From Shinella sp. CPCC 101442 (GTDB lineage: Bacteria; Pseudomonadota; Alphaproteobacteria; Rhizobiales; Rhizobiaceae): 64,000 nucleotides of DNA. Numbering within the stretch: position 1 is the stretch's first letter; every line of letters starts with the position of its first letter. Location of the stretch: assembly GCF_024704725.1 (NCBI RefSeq), contig NZ_JALIQS010000002.1, positions 620,001 to 684,000 of the forward strand. The letters run 5' to 3'. The position numbers and the translations under genes are program-made. The notes beneath the pieces are model-generated. The model made no database searches. It worked only from the letters and a program-made list of their open reading frames with translations, and had not been told where the DNA came from. Below are positions 8,355 through 19,162 of this stretch, in pieces.

Positions 8355-9521
8355 TCACTGCCGCCGTTCGAGGATGGAAACATAGTTCGCGACGGCAGCG
8401 CCACCCATGTTGAAGAGGCCGCCGAGCGTCGCACCTGCGACCTGGATGCCGCCGGCCTCTCCCGCGAGCTGCATGGCGGTCAGCACATGCATGGAGACGC
8501 CGGTGGCGCCGATCGGGTGACCCTTGGATTTGAGGCCGCCGGAGGGGTTGACGGGCAGGCGCCCGTCTTTTGACGTCTCGCCCGACAGCGCCAACCGGCC
8601 ACCCTCACCGGGCTTCGCGAGGCCCATCGCCTCGTATTCGATCAGCTCGGCGATGGTGAAACAGTCGTGCGTTTCGACGAAGGAGAGGTCCACAAGCGTC
8701 GCACCGGCCTGCGCCAGCGCCTGTCGCCAGGCCTCGGTGCAGCCTTCGAATTTCAGGATATCGCGCTTCGACATCGGCAGGAAATCCTGCACATGGGCGG
8801 CGGCGCGGAAGGCGATGGCACGTGGGGCACTGGCGGCGGCATCGGCAGAGGCCAGCACCAGCGCGGCAGCACCGTCTGACACCAGCGAGCAATCCGTACG
8901 CTTCAGCGGACCCGCGACGAAGGGGTTCCTCTCGCTTTCGGTGCGGCAGAAATCGAAGCCGAGGTCCTTCTGCATCTGGGCATAGGGATTGGCCACGCCG
9001 TTCCTGTGGTTCTTGGCGGCGATGGCGGCGAGCGCATCGGACTGATCGCCGTGGCGCTGGAAATAGGCGGACGCGATGCGGCCGAAGACGCCGGCAAAGC
9101 CGGCCGGCGTATCGCCATCCTCCGGCAGGTAGGAGGCTTTCAAGAGATTCGCGCCGATCTCGGCGGCGGGCGTCTTCGTCATCTGCTCGACACCCACGAC
9201 CAGCACATGGCGGGCGGCACCGGCCCTGATGGCGCGAACGCCCTGATGGACTGCCGCCGAGCCCGTTGCGCAGGCATTTTCCACCCGCGTGGCCGGCTTG
9301 AAGCGCAGCGCGTCATCGGCCTGCAGCACAAGGCTTGCGGTAAAATCCTGCGGCGAGAAGCCGGCGTTGAAATGGCCGAGCACGATCTCGTCGATATCCC
9401 CGGCGACAAGCCCCGCATGGGCGATCGCCTCGCGCGCGACGGTGACGATGAGGCTCTCGACCGTCTCGCCTTCGAGCTTGCCGAACCGCGTATGCGCCCA
9501 GCCGATGATGGAAACGTCCAT
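8355..9521 (-). CDS. Thiolase-family protein (acetyl-CoA acetyltransferase-like)
   Basis: A 388-residue thiolase. The nucleophilic cysteine is Cys84 in ENACATGSAA. CFTIAELIEYEAMGL and the C-terminal SGGLKSKGHPIGATG supply the conserved His region. The overall pattern is closer to the SCP2-thiolase/acetyl-CoA acetyltransferase subgroup than to biosynthetic PhbA. It would condense or cleave acyl-CoA. The ATG at 9521 has GGGAGG seven bases upstream; a start at 9542 would add seven residues ahead of that site. The genes around it give no pathway, so the substrate is open. Confidence 0.8.
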   Translation of the reverse strand: MDVSIIGWAHTRFGKLEGETVESLIVTVAREAIAHAGLVAGDIDEIVLGHFNAGFSPQDFTASLVLQADDALRFKPATRVENACATGSAAVHQGVRAIRAGAARHVLVVGVEQMTKTPAAEIGANLLKASYLPEDGDTPAGFAGVFGRIASAYFQRHGDQSDALAAIAAKNHRNGVANPYAQMQKDLGFDFCRTESERNPFVAGPLKRTDCSLVSDGAAALVLASADAAASAPRAIAFRAAAHVQDFLPMSKRDILKFEGCTEAWRQALAQAGATLVDLSFVETHDCFTIAELIEYEAMGLAKPGEGGRLALSGETSKDGRLPVNPSGGLKSKGHPIGATGVSMHVLTAMQLAGEAGGIQVAGATLGGLFNMGGAAVANYVSILERRQ

Positions 9522-9578
9522 GAACAATCCTCCCGCCGGCATGATGGGCCCGTGGCGGCGGGAGGTAAAGAGGGCCGT

Positions 9579-10127
9579 CTACTTGCGCAGCGCGAGGCCG
9601 AAGCCGATGAGCGCCCAGCCCTGCATGGCAAGATCGAAGGCGAGGAAGAGGCCCAGCAGCCACAGGCTGTTGACCGGCCAGCCGAGCAGGAAGACGAGGC
9701 CCGCCAGCACGGTCACGACACCGCCCGCCATCAGCCAGCCCCACCCCTTGTCCGGCCGCACGCGCCAGGCGGCAAAGATGCGGAAGACACCCGCAACAAG
9801 CAGGGCTGCAGCCATCAGCAGGGTCAGGACGGCGGAGGTAAGCACCGGATTGACGAAGGCAAGAATGCCGGCCGCCAGATAGAGCAACGCGCTCAGTGCC
9901 CAGGCGATCGTCTCCCGCCAGGCCTTCACCTGGAAGGCATGGGCGAGATGCACCGCCCCGCCGACGATCATCAGCATGCCGACATAATAGACCGACGCAA
10001 CGGTGGCGATGAACAGATTTGCCGCGGCAATGCCGCCAAAGACCAGCAGGACGACGCCAAGCGCGACGAACCAGCCCCATTTGGCGCGAACATCGGAAAG
10101 CGGATTCATTCCGGGGGAGAGGACCAT
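9579..10127 (-). CDS. HdeD family acid-resistance membrane protein
   Basis: A 182-residue protein with six hydrophobic helices arranged as three repeated hairpins (DUF308 repeats), ending in a short basic tail. HdeD-like proteins are inner-membrane proteins linked to acid stress with unknown biochemistry. GAGG lies six bases before the ATG at 10127; an internal ATG at 10109 is an alternative. It lies 57 bp upstream of the thiolase on the same strand and is divergent from betI, with the betI operator between them. Confidence 0.8.
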   Translation of the reverse strand: MVLSPGMNPLSDVRAKWGWFVALGVVLLVFGGIAAANLFIATVASVYYVGMLMIVGGAVHLAHAFQVKAWRETIAWALSALLYLAAGILAFVNPVLTSAVLTLLMAAALLVAGVFRIFAAWRVRPDKGWGWLMAGGVVTVLAGLVFLLGWPVNSLWLLGLFLAFDLAMQGWALIGFGLALRK

Positions 10128-10226
10128 GATGCACCTCGAAAATTGAATGAAAACAAAGTCAGGCTAACACGAAACAGAACGCCATTGCGACATCCGATTG
10201 AACCATTCCAACGGGAAAGATTTTTA

Positions 10227-10244
10227 TTGATTGATCGATCAATT
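10227..10244. promoter_or_regulatory. Candidate BetI operator
   Basis: ATTGATCGATCAAT (10230-10243) is a perfect 14-bp palindrome inside an AT-rich stretch 34 bp before betI. TTGATT-type repeats extend it to the left. BetI proteins bind similar AT-rich palindromes in bet promoters and release them when choline is present. The exact promoter was not resolved. Confidence 0.6.
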
Positions 10245-10277
10245 AAAAATACGCTTGACGAAAATCAGGGGAACCGC

Positions 10278-10913
10278 ATGCCGAAGGTTGGAATGGAGCC
10301 GGTGCGCCGCAAGGCGCTGGTGGACGCGACGCTGAGGGCGGTCGGCGACCATGGCTCGCTGACCGTGACCATGTCGGAAATCGCCCGCCATGCCGGCGTG
10401 TCGCCCGCCCTTGCACACCATTATTTCGGCTCCAAGGAACAGCTGGTCATCGAGACGATCCGCAGCCTGCTGCGCCAGTTGCGTGCCGATGCCGTGGCGG
10501 CGCTCAAGGATGCCGCGACGCCGCGTGAGAAGCTTTCGGCTGTCATCCGCGTCAATTTCCAGGCGCACCAGTTCGCCCCGGAGACGGTTGCCGCCTGGCT
10601 TGCCTTCTATTCCGAGGCGCAACGGTCCGAAGCCGTGCGGCGTCTGCTCGTCGTCTATGCGCGGCGGCTGAATTCCAACCTCCTGTCCAGCCTCAAGCTG
10701 CTCTGCCCGGCCGGGAAGGCCGCCGACATTGCCGATGGCGCGGCGGCGATGATCGACGGGCTCTATCTGCGGCAGGGGCTGCGCTCCGCGCCGGTCAGCA
10801 TCGCCACCTCCATCGCCCTGACCGAGAGCTATGTGGATGCGCAGCTCGCCGCTGTCGCGCGCGACGCTTCCACCGCCGCGGGCCGGCGAGTGCCCGTCAC
10901 AGAGAACCGCTAA
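10278..10913 (+). CDS. betI: Choline-responsive TetR-type repressor BetI
   Basis: A 211-residue TetR-family repressor. The N-terminal helix-turn-helix (about residues 25-50) reads TMSEIARHAGVSPALAHHYFGSKEQL, close to known BetI proteins, and the C-terminal ligand domain is of normal length. It is the first gene of betICBA, with the betC start 31 bp after its stop. It should repress the operon until choline is present. The ATG at 10278 has a GGGGAA stretch upstream and gives the standard BetI start (MPKVGMEPVRR). Confidence 0.92.
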   Translation: MPKVGMEPVRRKALVDATLRAVGDHGSLTVTMSEIARHAGVSPALAHHYFGSKEQLVIETIRSLLRQLRADAVAALKDAATPREKLSAVIRVNFQAHQFAPETVAAWLAFYSEAQRSEAVRRLLVVYARRLNSNLLSSLKLLCPAGKAADIADGAAAMIDGLYLRQGLRSAPVSIATSIALTESYVDAQLAAVARDASTAAGRRVPVTENR

Positions 10914-10944
10914 ATTCGATTGTCTATCTTTCAAGGATCTGTCC

Positions 10945-12474
10945 GTGACCGCCAGCAAGCCGAACATCCTGATCATCATGGTCGACCAACTCAACGGGAC
11001 CTTCTTTCCGGATGGGCCGGCGGACTGGCTGCATGCGCCGCATATGAAGGCGCTTGCGGCGCGCTCCGCGCGCTTCCGCAACAACTACACGTCCTCGCCG
11101 CTCTGCGCGCCCGCCCGCGCCTCCTTCATGGCCGGCCAGCTGCCGAGCCGCACGCAGGTCTACGACAACGCGGCGGAATATGTTTCCTCCGTCCCGACCT
11201 TCGCGCATCACCTGCGGCGCGCCGGCTACTACACCGCGTTGTCGGGAAAAATGCACTTCGTCGGGCCGGACCAGCTGCACGGTTTCGAGGAGCGGCTGAC
11301 GACCGATATCTACCCGGCCGATTTCGGCTGGACGCCGGATTATCGAAAGCCCGGCGAGCGCATCGACTGGTGGTATCACAATATGGGCTCGGTGACGGGC
11401 GCGGGTGTCGCCGAGATCACCAACCAGATGGAATATGACGACGAGGTCGCCTTCCTCGCCAATCAAAAACTCTACCAGCTCTCCCGCGAGAACGACGATG
11501 AGTATCGCCGCCCCTGGTGCGTGACCGTCTCCTTCACCCACCCGCATGATCCCTATGTGGCCCGCAGGAAATTCTGGGACCTCTATGAGGATTGCGAGCA
11601 TCTGCTGCCCGAAGTCGGTATGCTCGAAGAGCAGGATCCGCATTCGGCCCGCATCCTGCACGCCTGCGACTACGCCAAATTCGCCATCAGCGGCGAGGAC
11701 GTGCGTCGCTCCCGCCAGGCCTATTTCGCCAACATCTCCTATCTCGACGAGAAGGTCGGCGAACTCCTGGATACGCTGACGCGTACCCGCATGCTGGACG
11801 AGACGCTGATCTTCTTCTGTTCCGACCATGGCGACATGCTCGGCGAGCGCGGTCTGTGGTTCAAGATGAACTTCTTCGAAGGGTCTGCCCGCGTGCCGCT
11901 GATGATATCCGGGCCCGGCGTTGCCGCCGGCCTGCATCTTGCCCCCTCTTCCAATCTCGACGTGACGCCGACGCTCTGCGATCTCGCGGGCATTTCCATG
12001 GACGAGGTGATGCCGTGGACGGACGGCGAAAGCCTGCTGCCGATCATCAACGGCGCCGACCGCGTCTCGCCCGTGCTGATGGAATATGCGGCGGAGGCCT
12101 CCTATGCGCCGATCGTCGGCATCCGCGAGGGCAAGTGGAAATACATCCACTGCGAACTGGACCCGGAACAGCTTTTCGACCTCGAGGCCGATCCGCAGGA
12201 GCTTACCAATCTCGCGACCTCGGACAATCCGGTCGTTCAGGCGACGCTGGAAGCCTTCCGGCAGATGCGCGAGGCGCGCTGGGACATGGCTCAGTTCGAC
12301 AGCGCCGTGCGCGAAAGCCAGGCGCGACGCTGGGTGGTCTATGAGGCGCTGAGGAACGGCGCCTACTATCCGTGGGACCACCAGCCGCTGCAAAAGGCGT
12401 CCGAACGCTACATGCGCAACCACATGAACCTCGACAATCTCGAGGAATCCAAACGTTACCCGCGGGGAGAATAA
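10945..12474 (+). CDS. betC: Choline sulfatase
   Basis: A 509-residue type I sulfatase. The formylglycine signature CAPAR is at residues 54-58 (Cys54 is converted to formylglycine) after SPL. Asp14-Gln15 begin the metal site, and [16 protein letters not shown] supplies the second metal-binding pair. It hydrolyses choline-O-sulfate to choline and sulfate in the cytoplasm, feeding BetA and BetB. The GTG start at 10945 follows AAGGAT at 10933 and fits the usual N-terminus. The gene ends one base before betB. The sulfate released could support growth independently of the cys genes nearby. Confidence 0.93.
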   Translation: MTASKPNILIIMVDQLNGTFFPDGPADWLHAPHMKALAARSARFRNNYTSSPLCAPARASFMAGQLPSRTQVYDNAAEYVSSVPTFAHHLRRAGYYTALSGKMHFVGPDQLHGFEERLTTDIYPADFGWTPDYRKPGERIDWWYHNMGSVTGAGVAEITNQMEYDDEVAFLANQKLYQLSRENDDEYRRPWCVTVSFTHPHDPYVARRKFWDLYEDCEHLLPEVGMLEEQDPHSARILHACDYAKFAISGEDVRRSRQAYFANISYLDEKVGELLDTLTRTRMLDETLIFFCSDHGDMLGERGLWFKMNFFEGSARVPLMISGPGVAAGLHLAPSSNLDVTPTLCDLAGISMDEVMPWTDGESLLPIINGADRVSPVLMEYAAEASYAPIVGIREGKWKYIHCELDPEQLFDLEADPQELTNLATSDNPVVQATLEAFRQMREARWDMAQFDSAVRESQARRWVVYEALRNGAYYPWDHQPLQKASERYMRNHMNLDNLEESKRYPRGE

Positions 12475-12475
12475 G

Positions 12476-13939
12476 ATGAGAGCCCAACCGAAAGCCTCCC
12501 ATTTCATCGATGGCGAATATGTCGAGGACGTCGCCGGCACGCCCTTCGAAAGCATCTACCCCGCCACCGGCGAGGTGATCGCCAGGCTGCATGCCGCAAC
12601 GCCCGCCATCGTCGAGAAGGCCATCGCATCGGCCAAGCGCGCGCAAAAGGAGTGGGCGGCGATGAGCCCGACCGCGCGTGGCCGCATCCTGAAGCGCGCG
12701 GCCGAGATCATGCGCGAGCGCAACCGCGAGCTTTCGGAACTGGAAACGCTCGACACCGGCAAGCCGATCCAGGAAACCATCGTCGCCGACCCGACCTCAG
12801 GCGCCGACGCCTTCGAGTTCTTCGGCGGCGTCGCTGCGGCAGGGTTGAACGGAAGCTACATTCCGCTGGGGCAGGATTTCGCCTTCACAAAGCGCGTGCC
12901 GCTCGGTGTCTGCGTCGGCATCGGCGCCTGGAACTATCCGCAGCAGATCGCCTGCTGGAAGGGCGCGCCTGCCCTCGTCTGCGGCAATGCCATGGTCTTC
13001 AAGCCCTCGGAAAACACACCGCTCGGCGCATTGAAGATCGCGGAAATCCTGATCGAGGCCGGCCTGCCGAAGGGCCTCTACAACGTCATCCAGGGCGACC
13101 GCTCGACAGGGCCGCTCCTCGTCAACCACAAGGACGTCGCCAAGGTCTCGCTGACCGGCTCCGTACCGACGGGCAAGAAGGTGGCGGGGGCAGCGGCCTC
13201 CGACCTCAAGCATGTGACGATGGAACTCGGTGGCAAGTCGCCGCTCATCGTCTTCGACGACGCGGACCTCGAAAGCGCCATCGGCGGCGCGATGCTCGGC
13301 AATTTCTATTCGACCGGGCAGGTCTGCTCCAACGGCACCCGCGTCTTCGTCCAGAAGGGCATCAAGGACAGGTTCCTGTCGCGCCTGAAGGAGCGGACCG
13401 AGAAGATCGTCATCGGCGACCCGATGGAAGAGGCGACGCAACTCGGTCCGATGGTCTCGAAGGCACAGCGTGACAAGGTTCTGGACTATATCGAGAAGGG
13501 CAAGGCCGAAGGTGCGACGCTCCTGACCGGCGGCGGCATTCCGAACGACGTATCGGGTGAAGGCACCTATATCCAGCCGACCGTCTTTGCCGACGTCACC
13601 GACGACATGACGATCGCCCGCGAAGAGATCTTCGGGCCGGTCATGTGCGTGCTCGATTTCGACAGCGAAGAAGAGGTCATCGAACGCGGCAACGCGACCG
13701 AATTCGGCCTTTCCGGCGGCGTCTTCACCGCCGACATCACCCGCGCCCACCGCGTCGTCGACCAGCTCGAGGCCGGCACGCTCTGGATCAACACCTACAA
13801 CCTCTGCCCCGTGGAAATCCCCTTTGGCGGCTCCAAGCAATCCGGCTTCGGCCGCGAAAATTCGCTGGCAGCGCTGGAGCACTATTCGGAGCTGAAGACG
13901 GTGTACGTGTCGATGGGCAAGGTGGACGCGCCCTATTGA
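12476..13939 (+). CDS. betB: Betaine aldehyde dehydrogenase
   Basis: A 487-residue ALDH, the standard BetB length. Catalytic Glu250 lies in MELGGKS and nucleophile Cys284 in [13 protein letters not shown], and the C-terminal [19 protein letters not shown] is typical of BetB. It oxidises betaine aldehyde to glycine betaine with NAD(P)+. The ATG starts one base after the betC stop, so the two are coupled. The last step of the pathway gives the osmoprotectant betaine. Confidence 0.95.
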   Translation: MRAQPKASHFIDGEYVEDVAGTPFESIYPATGEVIARLHAATPAIVEKAIASAKRAQKEWAAMSPTARGRILKRAAEIMRERNRELSELETLDTGKPIQETIVADPTSGADAFEFFGGVAAAGLNGSYIPLGQDFAFTKRVPLGVCVGIGAWNYPQQIACWKGAPALVCGNAMVFKPSENTPLGALKIAEILIEAGLPKGLYNVIQGDRSTGPLLVNHKDVAKVSLTGSVPTGKKVAGAAASDLKHVTMELGGKSPLIVFDDADLESAIGGAMLGNFYSTGQVCSNGTRVFVQKGIKDRFLSRLKERTEKIVIGDPMEEATQLGPMVSKAQRDKVLDYIEKGKAEGATLLTGGGIPNDVSGEGTYIQPTVFADVTDDMTIAREEIFGPVMCVLDFDSEEEVIERGNATEFGLSGGVFTADITRAHRVVDQLEAGTLWINTYNLCPVEIPFGGSKQSGFGRENSLAALEHYSELKTVYVSMGKVDAPY

Positions 13940-13987
13940 GGTTTCGCCCCTGTCGGGCGCTTGAAGGAAGATTGGCTGGGGACCGCC

Positions 13988-15640
13988 ATGCAGAACGCAG
14001 ACTACATCATCATCGGCTCCGGCTCGGCCGGCTCGGCCATTGCCTATCGCCTCTCGGAGGACGGCAAACATACGGTCATGGTGCTGGAATATGGCGGCTC
14101 GGATATCGGGCCGTTCATCCAGATGCCGGCGGCCCTTGCCTGGCCGATGAGCATGAAGCGCTATAACTGGGGCTATCTTTCCGAGCCCGAGCCGAACCTC
14201 AACAACCGGCGCATCACCGCACCACGCGGCAAGGTTATCGGCGGGTCATCCTCGATCAACGGCCTCGTCTACGTGCGCGGGCACGCGGAGGACTTCAACC
14301 GCTGGGAGGCGCTTGGCGCGCAAGGCTGGGCCTATGCGGATGTGCTGCCCTACTACAAGCGCCTCGAAACGTCTCTTGGCGGCGAGACCGGCTGGCGTGG
14401 CACCAACGGGCCTCTGCACGTGCGGCGTGGCCCGGTCACGAACCCGCTGTTCCACGCCTTCATCCAGGCAGGCCAGCAGGCCGGTTTCGAACTGACGGAC
14501 GACTATAACGGCTCCAAGCAGGAAGGTTTCGGCCTGATGGAGCAGACGATCTACAACGGCCGCCGCTGGTCGGCGGCGAACGCCTATCTCCGCCCCGCCA
14601 TGAAGCGGCCGAACGTGTCGCTGGTGCGCTGCTTTGCACGGAAAATCGTCATCGAGAACGGCCGTGCCGTCGGCGTCGAGATCGAGCGCAACGGCAAGAT
14701 CGAGGTGGTGAGGGCCAACCGTGAGGTTGTGGTCTCGGCCTCCTCCTTCAACTCGCCGAAGCTCCTGATGCTTTCGGGCATCGGCCCGGCGCAGCATCTG
14801 AAGGACATGGGGATCGAGGTGAAGGTGGACCGGCCGGGTGTCGGCGCCAATCTTCAGGACCATATGGAGTTCTATTTCCAGCAGGTCTCCACCAAGCCGG
14901 TCTCGCTTTACTCCTGGTTGCCGTGGTTCTGGCAGGGGGTGGCGGGCGCGCAGTGGCTGCTCTCCAAGGGCGGGCTTGGCGCCTCCAACCAGTTCGAAGC
15001 CTGCGCCTTCCTGCGTTCGGCGCCGGGGTTGAAGCAGCCGGACATTCAGTATCACTTCCTGCCGGTCGCCATTTCCTATGACGGCAAGGCCGCGGCCAGG
15101 AGCCATGGCTTCCAGGTGCATGTCGGCTACAATCTGTCGAAGTCGCGCGGCAACGTCACGCTGCGTTCTTCCGATCCGATAGCCGACCCGGTCATCAAGT
15201 TCAACTATATGAGCCACGAGGAAGACTGGATCAAATTCCGCCACTGCGTGCGCCTCACCCGCGAAATCTTCGGCCAGAAGGCCTTCGACGAATTCCGCGG
15301 GCCGGAAATCCAGCCGGGTGCGAACGTCGAGAGCGACGACCAGATCGACGCGTTCCTGCGCGAGCATCTGGAAAGCGCCTATCATCCCTCCGGCACCTGC
15401 CGCATGGGGGCTGCGACCGATCCGATGGCGGTGGTCGATCCGCAAACCCGCGTCATCGGCGTCGACGGTCTGCGCGTGGCGGACAGCTCGATCTTCCCGC
15501 ATGTGACCTATGGCAACCTCAACGCCCCCTCGATCATGACGGGTGAAAAGGCGGCCGATCACATCCTGGGCAGGCAGCCGCTCGCCCGCTCCAACCAGGA
15601 GCCGTGGGTCAACCCGCGCGCCGCCGTGAGCGACCGCTAA
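13988..15640 (+). CDS. betA: Choline dehydrogenase
   Basis: A 550-residue GMC oxidoreductase. The FAD loop [15 protein letters not shown] starts near residue 7, and [21 protein letters not shown] (about 79-99) is the GMC signature 1. The C-terminal HPSGTCRMG and GNLNAPSIM regions hold the active-site His residues. It oxidises choline to betaine aldehyde at the inner membrane, passing electrons to the respiratory chain. I chose the ATG at 13988, 48 bp after betB, as in known BetA proteins. A TTG at 13961 would add nine residues. Confidence 0.94.
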   Translation: MQNADYIIIGSGSAGSAIAYRLSEDGKHTVMVLEYGGSDIGPFIQMPAALAWPMSMKRYNWGYLSEPEPNLNNRRITAPRGKVIGGSSSINGLVYVRGHAEDFNRWEALGAQGWAYADVLPYYKRLETSLGGETGWRGTNGPLHVRRGPVTNPLFHAFIQAGQQAGFELTDDYNGSKQEGFGLMEQTIYNGRRWSAANAYLRPAMKRPNVSLVRCFARKIVIENGRAVGVEIERNGKIEVVRANREVVVSASSFNSPKLLMLSGIGPAQHLKDMGIEVKVDRPGVGANLQDHMEFYFQQVSTKPVSLYSWLPWFWQGVAGAQWLLSKGGLGASNQFEACAFLRSAPGLKQPDIQYHFLPVAISYDGKAAARSHGFQVHVGYNLSKSRGNVTLRSSDPIADPVIKFNYMSHEEDWIKFRHCVRLTREIFGQKAFDEFRGPEIQPGANVESDDQIDAFLREHLESAYHPSGTCRMGAATDPMAVVDPQTRVIGVDGLRVADSSIFPHVTYGNLNAPSIMTGEKAADHILGRQPLARSNQEPWVNPRAAVSDR

Positions 15641-15698
15641 AGATTTGGAACGATTGAGGATGGCGTGGGTTTAGCTCGGCATTGCCGGAGGAAGCCCA

Positions 15699-15975
15699 TG
15701 GCCACCTACCACATGATCTCGCAGAGCAGCATCCGCAAGGACACGGATCGCGCTCACGCTGATCGACAGCGTCGCGCGTCCCTGCGCCTTCATCACAGAC
15801 CCCGCCCAGACGCACGGCACGCCGCCCATACCAGTCGCGAAGGCATTTGCCGCTGCTGAACAGATGGTCGCGTCTGCCGTCCATCCGCGCGCCCTCGTCA
15901 TCATCGATGACGACAGTTCTGGCACAGACGCTGGGGAAAACTCATTCCTCACCCCGATCGCACCGGTCAATGACA
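15699..15975 (+). pseudogene. Frameshifted small gene, unknown family
   Basis: GGAGGAAG at 15688-15695 precedes the ATG at 15699, which opens MATYHMISQSSIRKDTD in one frame. From about 15751 the good codon pattern moves to the +1 frame, which reads IALTLIDSVARPCAF and, further on, VHPRALVIIDDDSSGTDAG, and then runs into the terminator of the convergent gene. The second part has the high GC at codon position 3 of real genes here. I read this as one gene broken by a frameshift near 15745. I do not recognise the family. Two separate small ORFs or chance are alternatives. Confidence 0.35.
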
Positions 15976-15977
15976 AC

Positions 15978-16002
15978 AAAAAAGCCGGGCTTGCGCCCGG
16001 CT
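15978..16002 (-). terminator. Intrinsic terminator of the HasA-like/RTX gene
   Basis: On the minus strand AGCCGGGC-GCAA-GCCCGGCT forms an eight-pair stem followed by six Ts, 29 bp after the stop of the secreted RTX gene. Confidence 0.92.
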
Positions 16003-16030
16003 CTCTGAAGCACCCGGAGGTCTGGGCGCC

Positions 16031-17149
16031 TTATGCGAAGAGGAAATCGCTCGTGTGAAGGTCGGCCTTCGCGACACCATCAAGCGTGATGGTGTTGGCA
16101 CCGTACTTGATGACCAGATCGCCTTCGCGCGTTTCCGAAGCGTGGCTGAGCACATCGGCAAAGTTCTTCAGGACGGCCTTGTCGAGGCGGATCACGTCGA
16201 GGCCGGAGTTGCCAGCTTCGAAGTCGGTGATGCGGTCATTGCCCTGACCCGACTTGATGTAGAAAGTGTCGGCGCCGGCGCCGCCGGACAGGATGTCGTT
16301 GCCCGTGCCGCCGTCGAGCGAGTCATTGCCCAGGCCACCTTCAAGCCGGTCGTTGCCGGCATTGCCGAGCAGCTTGTCGTTGCCGGCATAGCCGAAGAGG
16401 AAGTCATCGCCGTTGCCACCGTTCAGCGTATCTGCACCAGCGCCGCCGTTCAGCGTGTCGTTGCCCTCGCCGCCCGAGAGCGTGTCGTCACCGGCGCCGC
16501 CATAGAGCTTGTCGTTGCCGGCGTCGCCGTAGAGCTTGTCCTTGCCGGCGTCGCCGTACAGCGTGTCGTTGCCGTTGCCGCCGCGCAGCGTGTCGTCGCC
16601 GCCATTGCCGTAGAGCTTGTCATTACCGTTGCCGCCCGAAAGCGAATCGCCCTTGGCATAACCCGAGAAGACGTCCGAGCCGGTGCTGCCTTTGAAGACG
16701 ATCGAATTGGCGTTCAGGACCTTCAGGAGGCCTGCGGTCGCACCCTCCGTCGTCGACTTGCCACCGATAATGGCCATGACGAGCTCGGTGCTTTCAGTCG
16801 CGTCCGTGATGCCGAGACCGGTGATCTTCACGTCGGACACTAGATTGTAGGTCTTGGCCGCCTCGTTGAGGGTAACCGAATTGCCGAACTCGACCGTGTT
16901 CAGCGAACCGCCGATCGTGTGCTTCTGCATGTTGTAGGTCAAAGCTGTCTTGCCGGCGCTCAACACCACGCCGTACTTCGTGGCATCGGCGGTGCCGTAC
17001 TGCGTGCCGCTCATCCCCGAGGGATCCGTGCCGTTGAAGCCGCCGCGGCCTGCCGCTACGAAGGTCTTGCTGAAGTTCGACAGATAGCCGGAAAAGTCGA
17101 TACCCTTGCCGTCCTTGTTGGCGTCGTTGACAGTAATGGTGATAGCCAT
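16031..17149 (-). CDS. Secreted RTX protein with HasA-like heme-binding domain
   Basis: 372 residues. Residues about 1-130 resemble the hemophore HasA: a GGFNGTDPSGMSGTQYGT segment (37-53), LTYNMQKHT with Tyr72 and His77 at the place of the heme ligand Tyr and its partner His, and VSDVKITGLGI after it. The loop that carries the second heme ligand His32 in classic HasA has no His here. Residues about 172-297 are 14 RTX nonapeptides (GGxGxDxLx) by my count, which bind calcium outside the cell. The C-terminus ends DFLFA, an acidic residue plus hydrophobic residues as in PrtD-type substrates. There is no N-terminal signal peptide. The likely exporter is encoded at 20919-23982 on the same strand, beyond cysHDN. 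Confidence 0.75.
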   Translation of the reverse strand: MAITITVNDANKDGKGIDFSGYLSNFSKTFVAAGRGGFNGTDPSGMSGTQYGTADATKYGVVLSAGKTALTYNMQKHTIGGSLNTVEFGNSVTLNEAAKTYNLVSDVKITGLGITDATESTELVMAIIGGKSTTEGATAGLLKVLNANSIVFKGSTGSDVFSGYAKGDSLSGGNGNDKLYGNGGDDTLRGGNGNDTLYGDAGKDKLYGDAGNDKLYGGAGDDTLSGGEGNDTLNGGAGADTLNGGNGDDFLFGYAGNDKLLGNAGNDRLEGGLGNDSLDGGTGNDILSGGAGADTFYIKSGQGNDRITDFEAGNSGLDVIRLDKAVLKNFADVLSHASETREGDLVIKYGANTITLDGVAKADLHTSDFLFA

Positions 17150-17414
17150 GGTGCCCAGTCCTTCCCTGCGGGCCCCACGCCCGCTATAAACTTGAATACG
17201 AAACTCAGCTATTAAATCTGAATTTTTCTGTCAAGTTTTTTCGTCCACTTTTTCGGGAAGTTTTCGGGAGCAGCCGAGGCGACAGGATTTCTGCGGCAAG
17301 CGCCGGATGGAGAGATATTTGCTCCTGCGCTGAAACTTTGGAAATCCGTTTTGCTGTCTTCCGGCAGACGGGGCTGCGATAATCCGGCAACTTCTCGCAA
17401 AGGCATGGAATAGA

Positions 17415-18161
17415 ATGACTGCTCTCACCGGAAACGGGACCGCGCAGGCCCTCAATGACAAGCTTGCTAATCTCGACCTCGCGACCCGTCTTTCGCTCGT
17501 GGCCGAGCTTGGCGGGCGTTCTGTGTTCACCACCAGCCTCGGCATCGAGGACCAGGTCATCACGGCCGCCATCGGCACCGAGCGCATCGCGATCGACGTC
17601 GTGACGCTGGAGACCGGCCGCCTCTTCCAGGAAACCGTCGATCTCATCGACGAGACCGAAAGCCAGTACGGCATCACCATCGCCCGTTATGTGCCAGCCC
17701 AGGACGACATCGACATCTATGCCGCGCAGTATGGCCTCAACGGCTTCTACGACAGCGTGGAAGCGCGCCACGCCTGTTGCGGCGTGCGCAAGCTGAAGCC
17801 GCTTGCGCGCGCACTCGAAGGGGCATCCTTCTGGATCACCGGCCTGCGCCGCGGCCAGTCCGGCAACCGTGCCGACACGCCGTTCGCGGAGTTCGACGCC
17901 GACCGCAACCTGATCAAGATCAATCCGCTGGCGGATTGGGACATCGACCGGATCAAGGCTTATGTGGCCGACAACGCGGTCCCGGTGAACCCGATGCATG
18001 CGCGCGGCTATCCCTCGATCGGCTGCGAGCCCTGTACGCGCGCCATCAAGCCGGGCGAGCCCGAACGGGCCGGCCGCTGGTGGTGGGAGAACGACGAAAA
18101 ACGCGAATGCGGCCTGCACGTTGCCGAAGCCACCCCCATCCCGGCCCCGAGCGCGGCCTGA
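17415..18161 (+). CDS. cysH: Assimilatory adenylyl-sulfate (APS) reductase
   Basis: A 248-residue reductase. It has Cys121-Cys122 (ACCGVRK) and Cys204-xx-Cys207 (GCEPC), the four ligands of the [4Fe-4S] cluster that mark APS-reducing rather than PAPS-reducing CysH, and the catalytic Cys232 in the C-terminal ECGLH motif. It reduces APS to sulfite and AMP. First gene of cysH-cysD-cysN; cysD starts 46 bp downstream. The type fits with no cysC kinase in the operon. The 265-bp upstream region should hold its promoter, but I could not pick one. Confidence 0.93.
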   Translation: MTALTGNGTAQALNDKLANLDLATRLSLVAELGGRSVFTTSLGIEDQVITAAIGTERIAIDVVTLETGRLFQETVDLIDETESQYGITIARYVPAQDDIDIYAAQYGLNGFYDSVEARHACCGVRKLKPLARALEGASFWITGLRRGQSGNRADTPFAEFDADRNLIKINPLADWDIDRIKAYVADNAVPVNPMHARGYPSIGCEPCTRAIKPGEPERAGRWWWENDEKRECGLHVAEATPIPAPSAA

Positions 18162-18207
18162 CCAGAACAAGCCCTCCCAAGGCGATCCATCCGGAGTAAC
18201 AGTTTAC

Positions 18208-19161
18208 ATGTCCGATACCCGTCACGAAGCGGAAGCGAAGCAGAACGCACCGCACAAGCCGCCGCTCGATCCGCATCTGAAGGCGCTGGAAAACGAAGCG
18301 ATCCACATTTTCCGTGAAGTGGCCGCCGAGTTCGAACGTCCCGTCATGCTCTATTCCGTCGGCAAGGATAGTTCCGTCCTGCTGCACCTCGCACGCAAGG
18401 CCTTCTATCCGGGCCGCGTCCCCTTCCCGCTGCTGCATGTCAACACGGGCTGGAAGTTCCGCGAAATGATCGCCTTCCGCGACAAGATCGTCGCGGACTA
18501 CGATCTCGACCTGATCGAGCACGTCAATCCGCGCGGTGCGGCCGAGAACGTCACGCCGTTCACCCATGGCTCCTCGCGCTACACCGACATCATGAAGACC
18601 GAGGCGCTGCGCCAGGCGCTCGACGCCGGCAAGTATGACGCGGCCTTCGGCGGCGCGCGGCGCGACGAAGAGGCTTCGCGCGCGAAGGAGCGCATCTACT
18701 CCTTCCGCACGCCGGACCACCGCTGGGATCCGCGCAACCAGCGCCCGGAACTTTGGAACGTCTATAACGGCATGATCCAGCAGGGCGAAAGCGTGCGCGC
18801 CTTCCCGCTCTCCAACTGGACTGAGGTCGATATCTGGCGCTACATCCAGGCGGAAGACATTCCGATCGTGCCGCTCTACTTCGCGGAAAAGCGTCCCTAT
18901 GTGGAGCGCGACGGCATGATGATCCTTGCCGAGGACCCGCGCCTCGAACTGCTGCCCGGTGAAGTGAAGCAGGAAGGCGTCATCCGTTTCCGCACGCTCG
19001 GCTGCTTCCCGCTGACCGGCGCCATCCGCTCCACCGCCACGACGCTCGACGATGTCATCGCCGAGCTGGAGACGGCCACCGTCTCGGAACGCCAGGGCCG
19101 CGCGATCGACCGCGACCAGTCCGGCTCCATGGAAAAGAAGAAACGCGAAGGGTATTTCTGA
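18208..19161 (+). CDS. cysD: Sulfate adenylyltransferase subunit 2
   Basis: A 317-residue PP-loop ATP pyrophosphatase. The [20 protein letters not shown] motif holds the PP-loop, and [20 protein letters not shown] and [13 protein letters not shown] are typical of CysD. It forms ATP sulfurylase with CysN, making APS from sulfate and ATP. The ATG at 18208 follows GGAG at 18192; its stop TGA ends one base before the cysN ATG, so the two are translationally coupled. Confidence 0.95.
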   Translation: MSDTRHEAEAKQNAPHKPPLDPHLKALENEAIHIFREVAAEFERPVMLYSVGKDSSVLLHLARKAFYPGRVPFPLLHVNTGWKFREMIAFRDKIVADYDLDLIEHVNPRGAAENVTPFTHGSSRYTDIMKTEALRQALDAGKYDAAFGGARRDEEASRAKERIYSFRTPDHRWDPRNQRPELWNVYNGMIQQGESVRAFPLSNWTEVDIWRYIQAEDIPIVPLYFAEKRPYVERDGMMILAEDPRLELLPGEVKQEGVIRFRTLGCFPLTGAIRSTATTLDDVIAELETATVSERQGRAIDRDQSGSMEKKKREGYF

Positions 19162-19162
19162 G

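Noticed and set aside
15671-15979. A 102-codon minus-strand frame between betA and the RTX gene
   Set aside because: It has no ribosome site, runs through the terminator end of the RTX gene and has weaker codon pattern than the plus-strand frames described there.
16055-16843. Long plus-strand frame across the RTX repeats
   Set aside because: It is the antisense of the glycine/aspartate-rich repeats, whose repetitive codons keep the opposite frame open.
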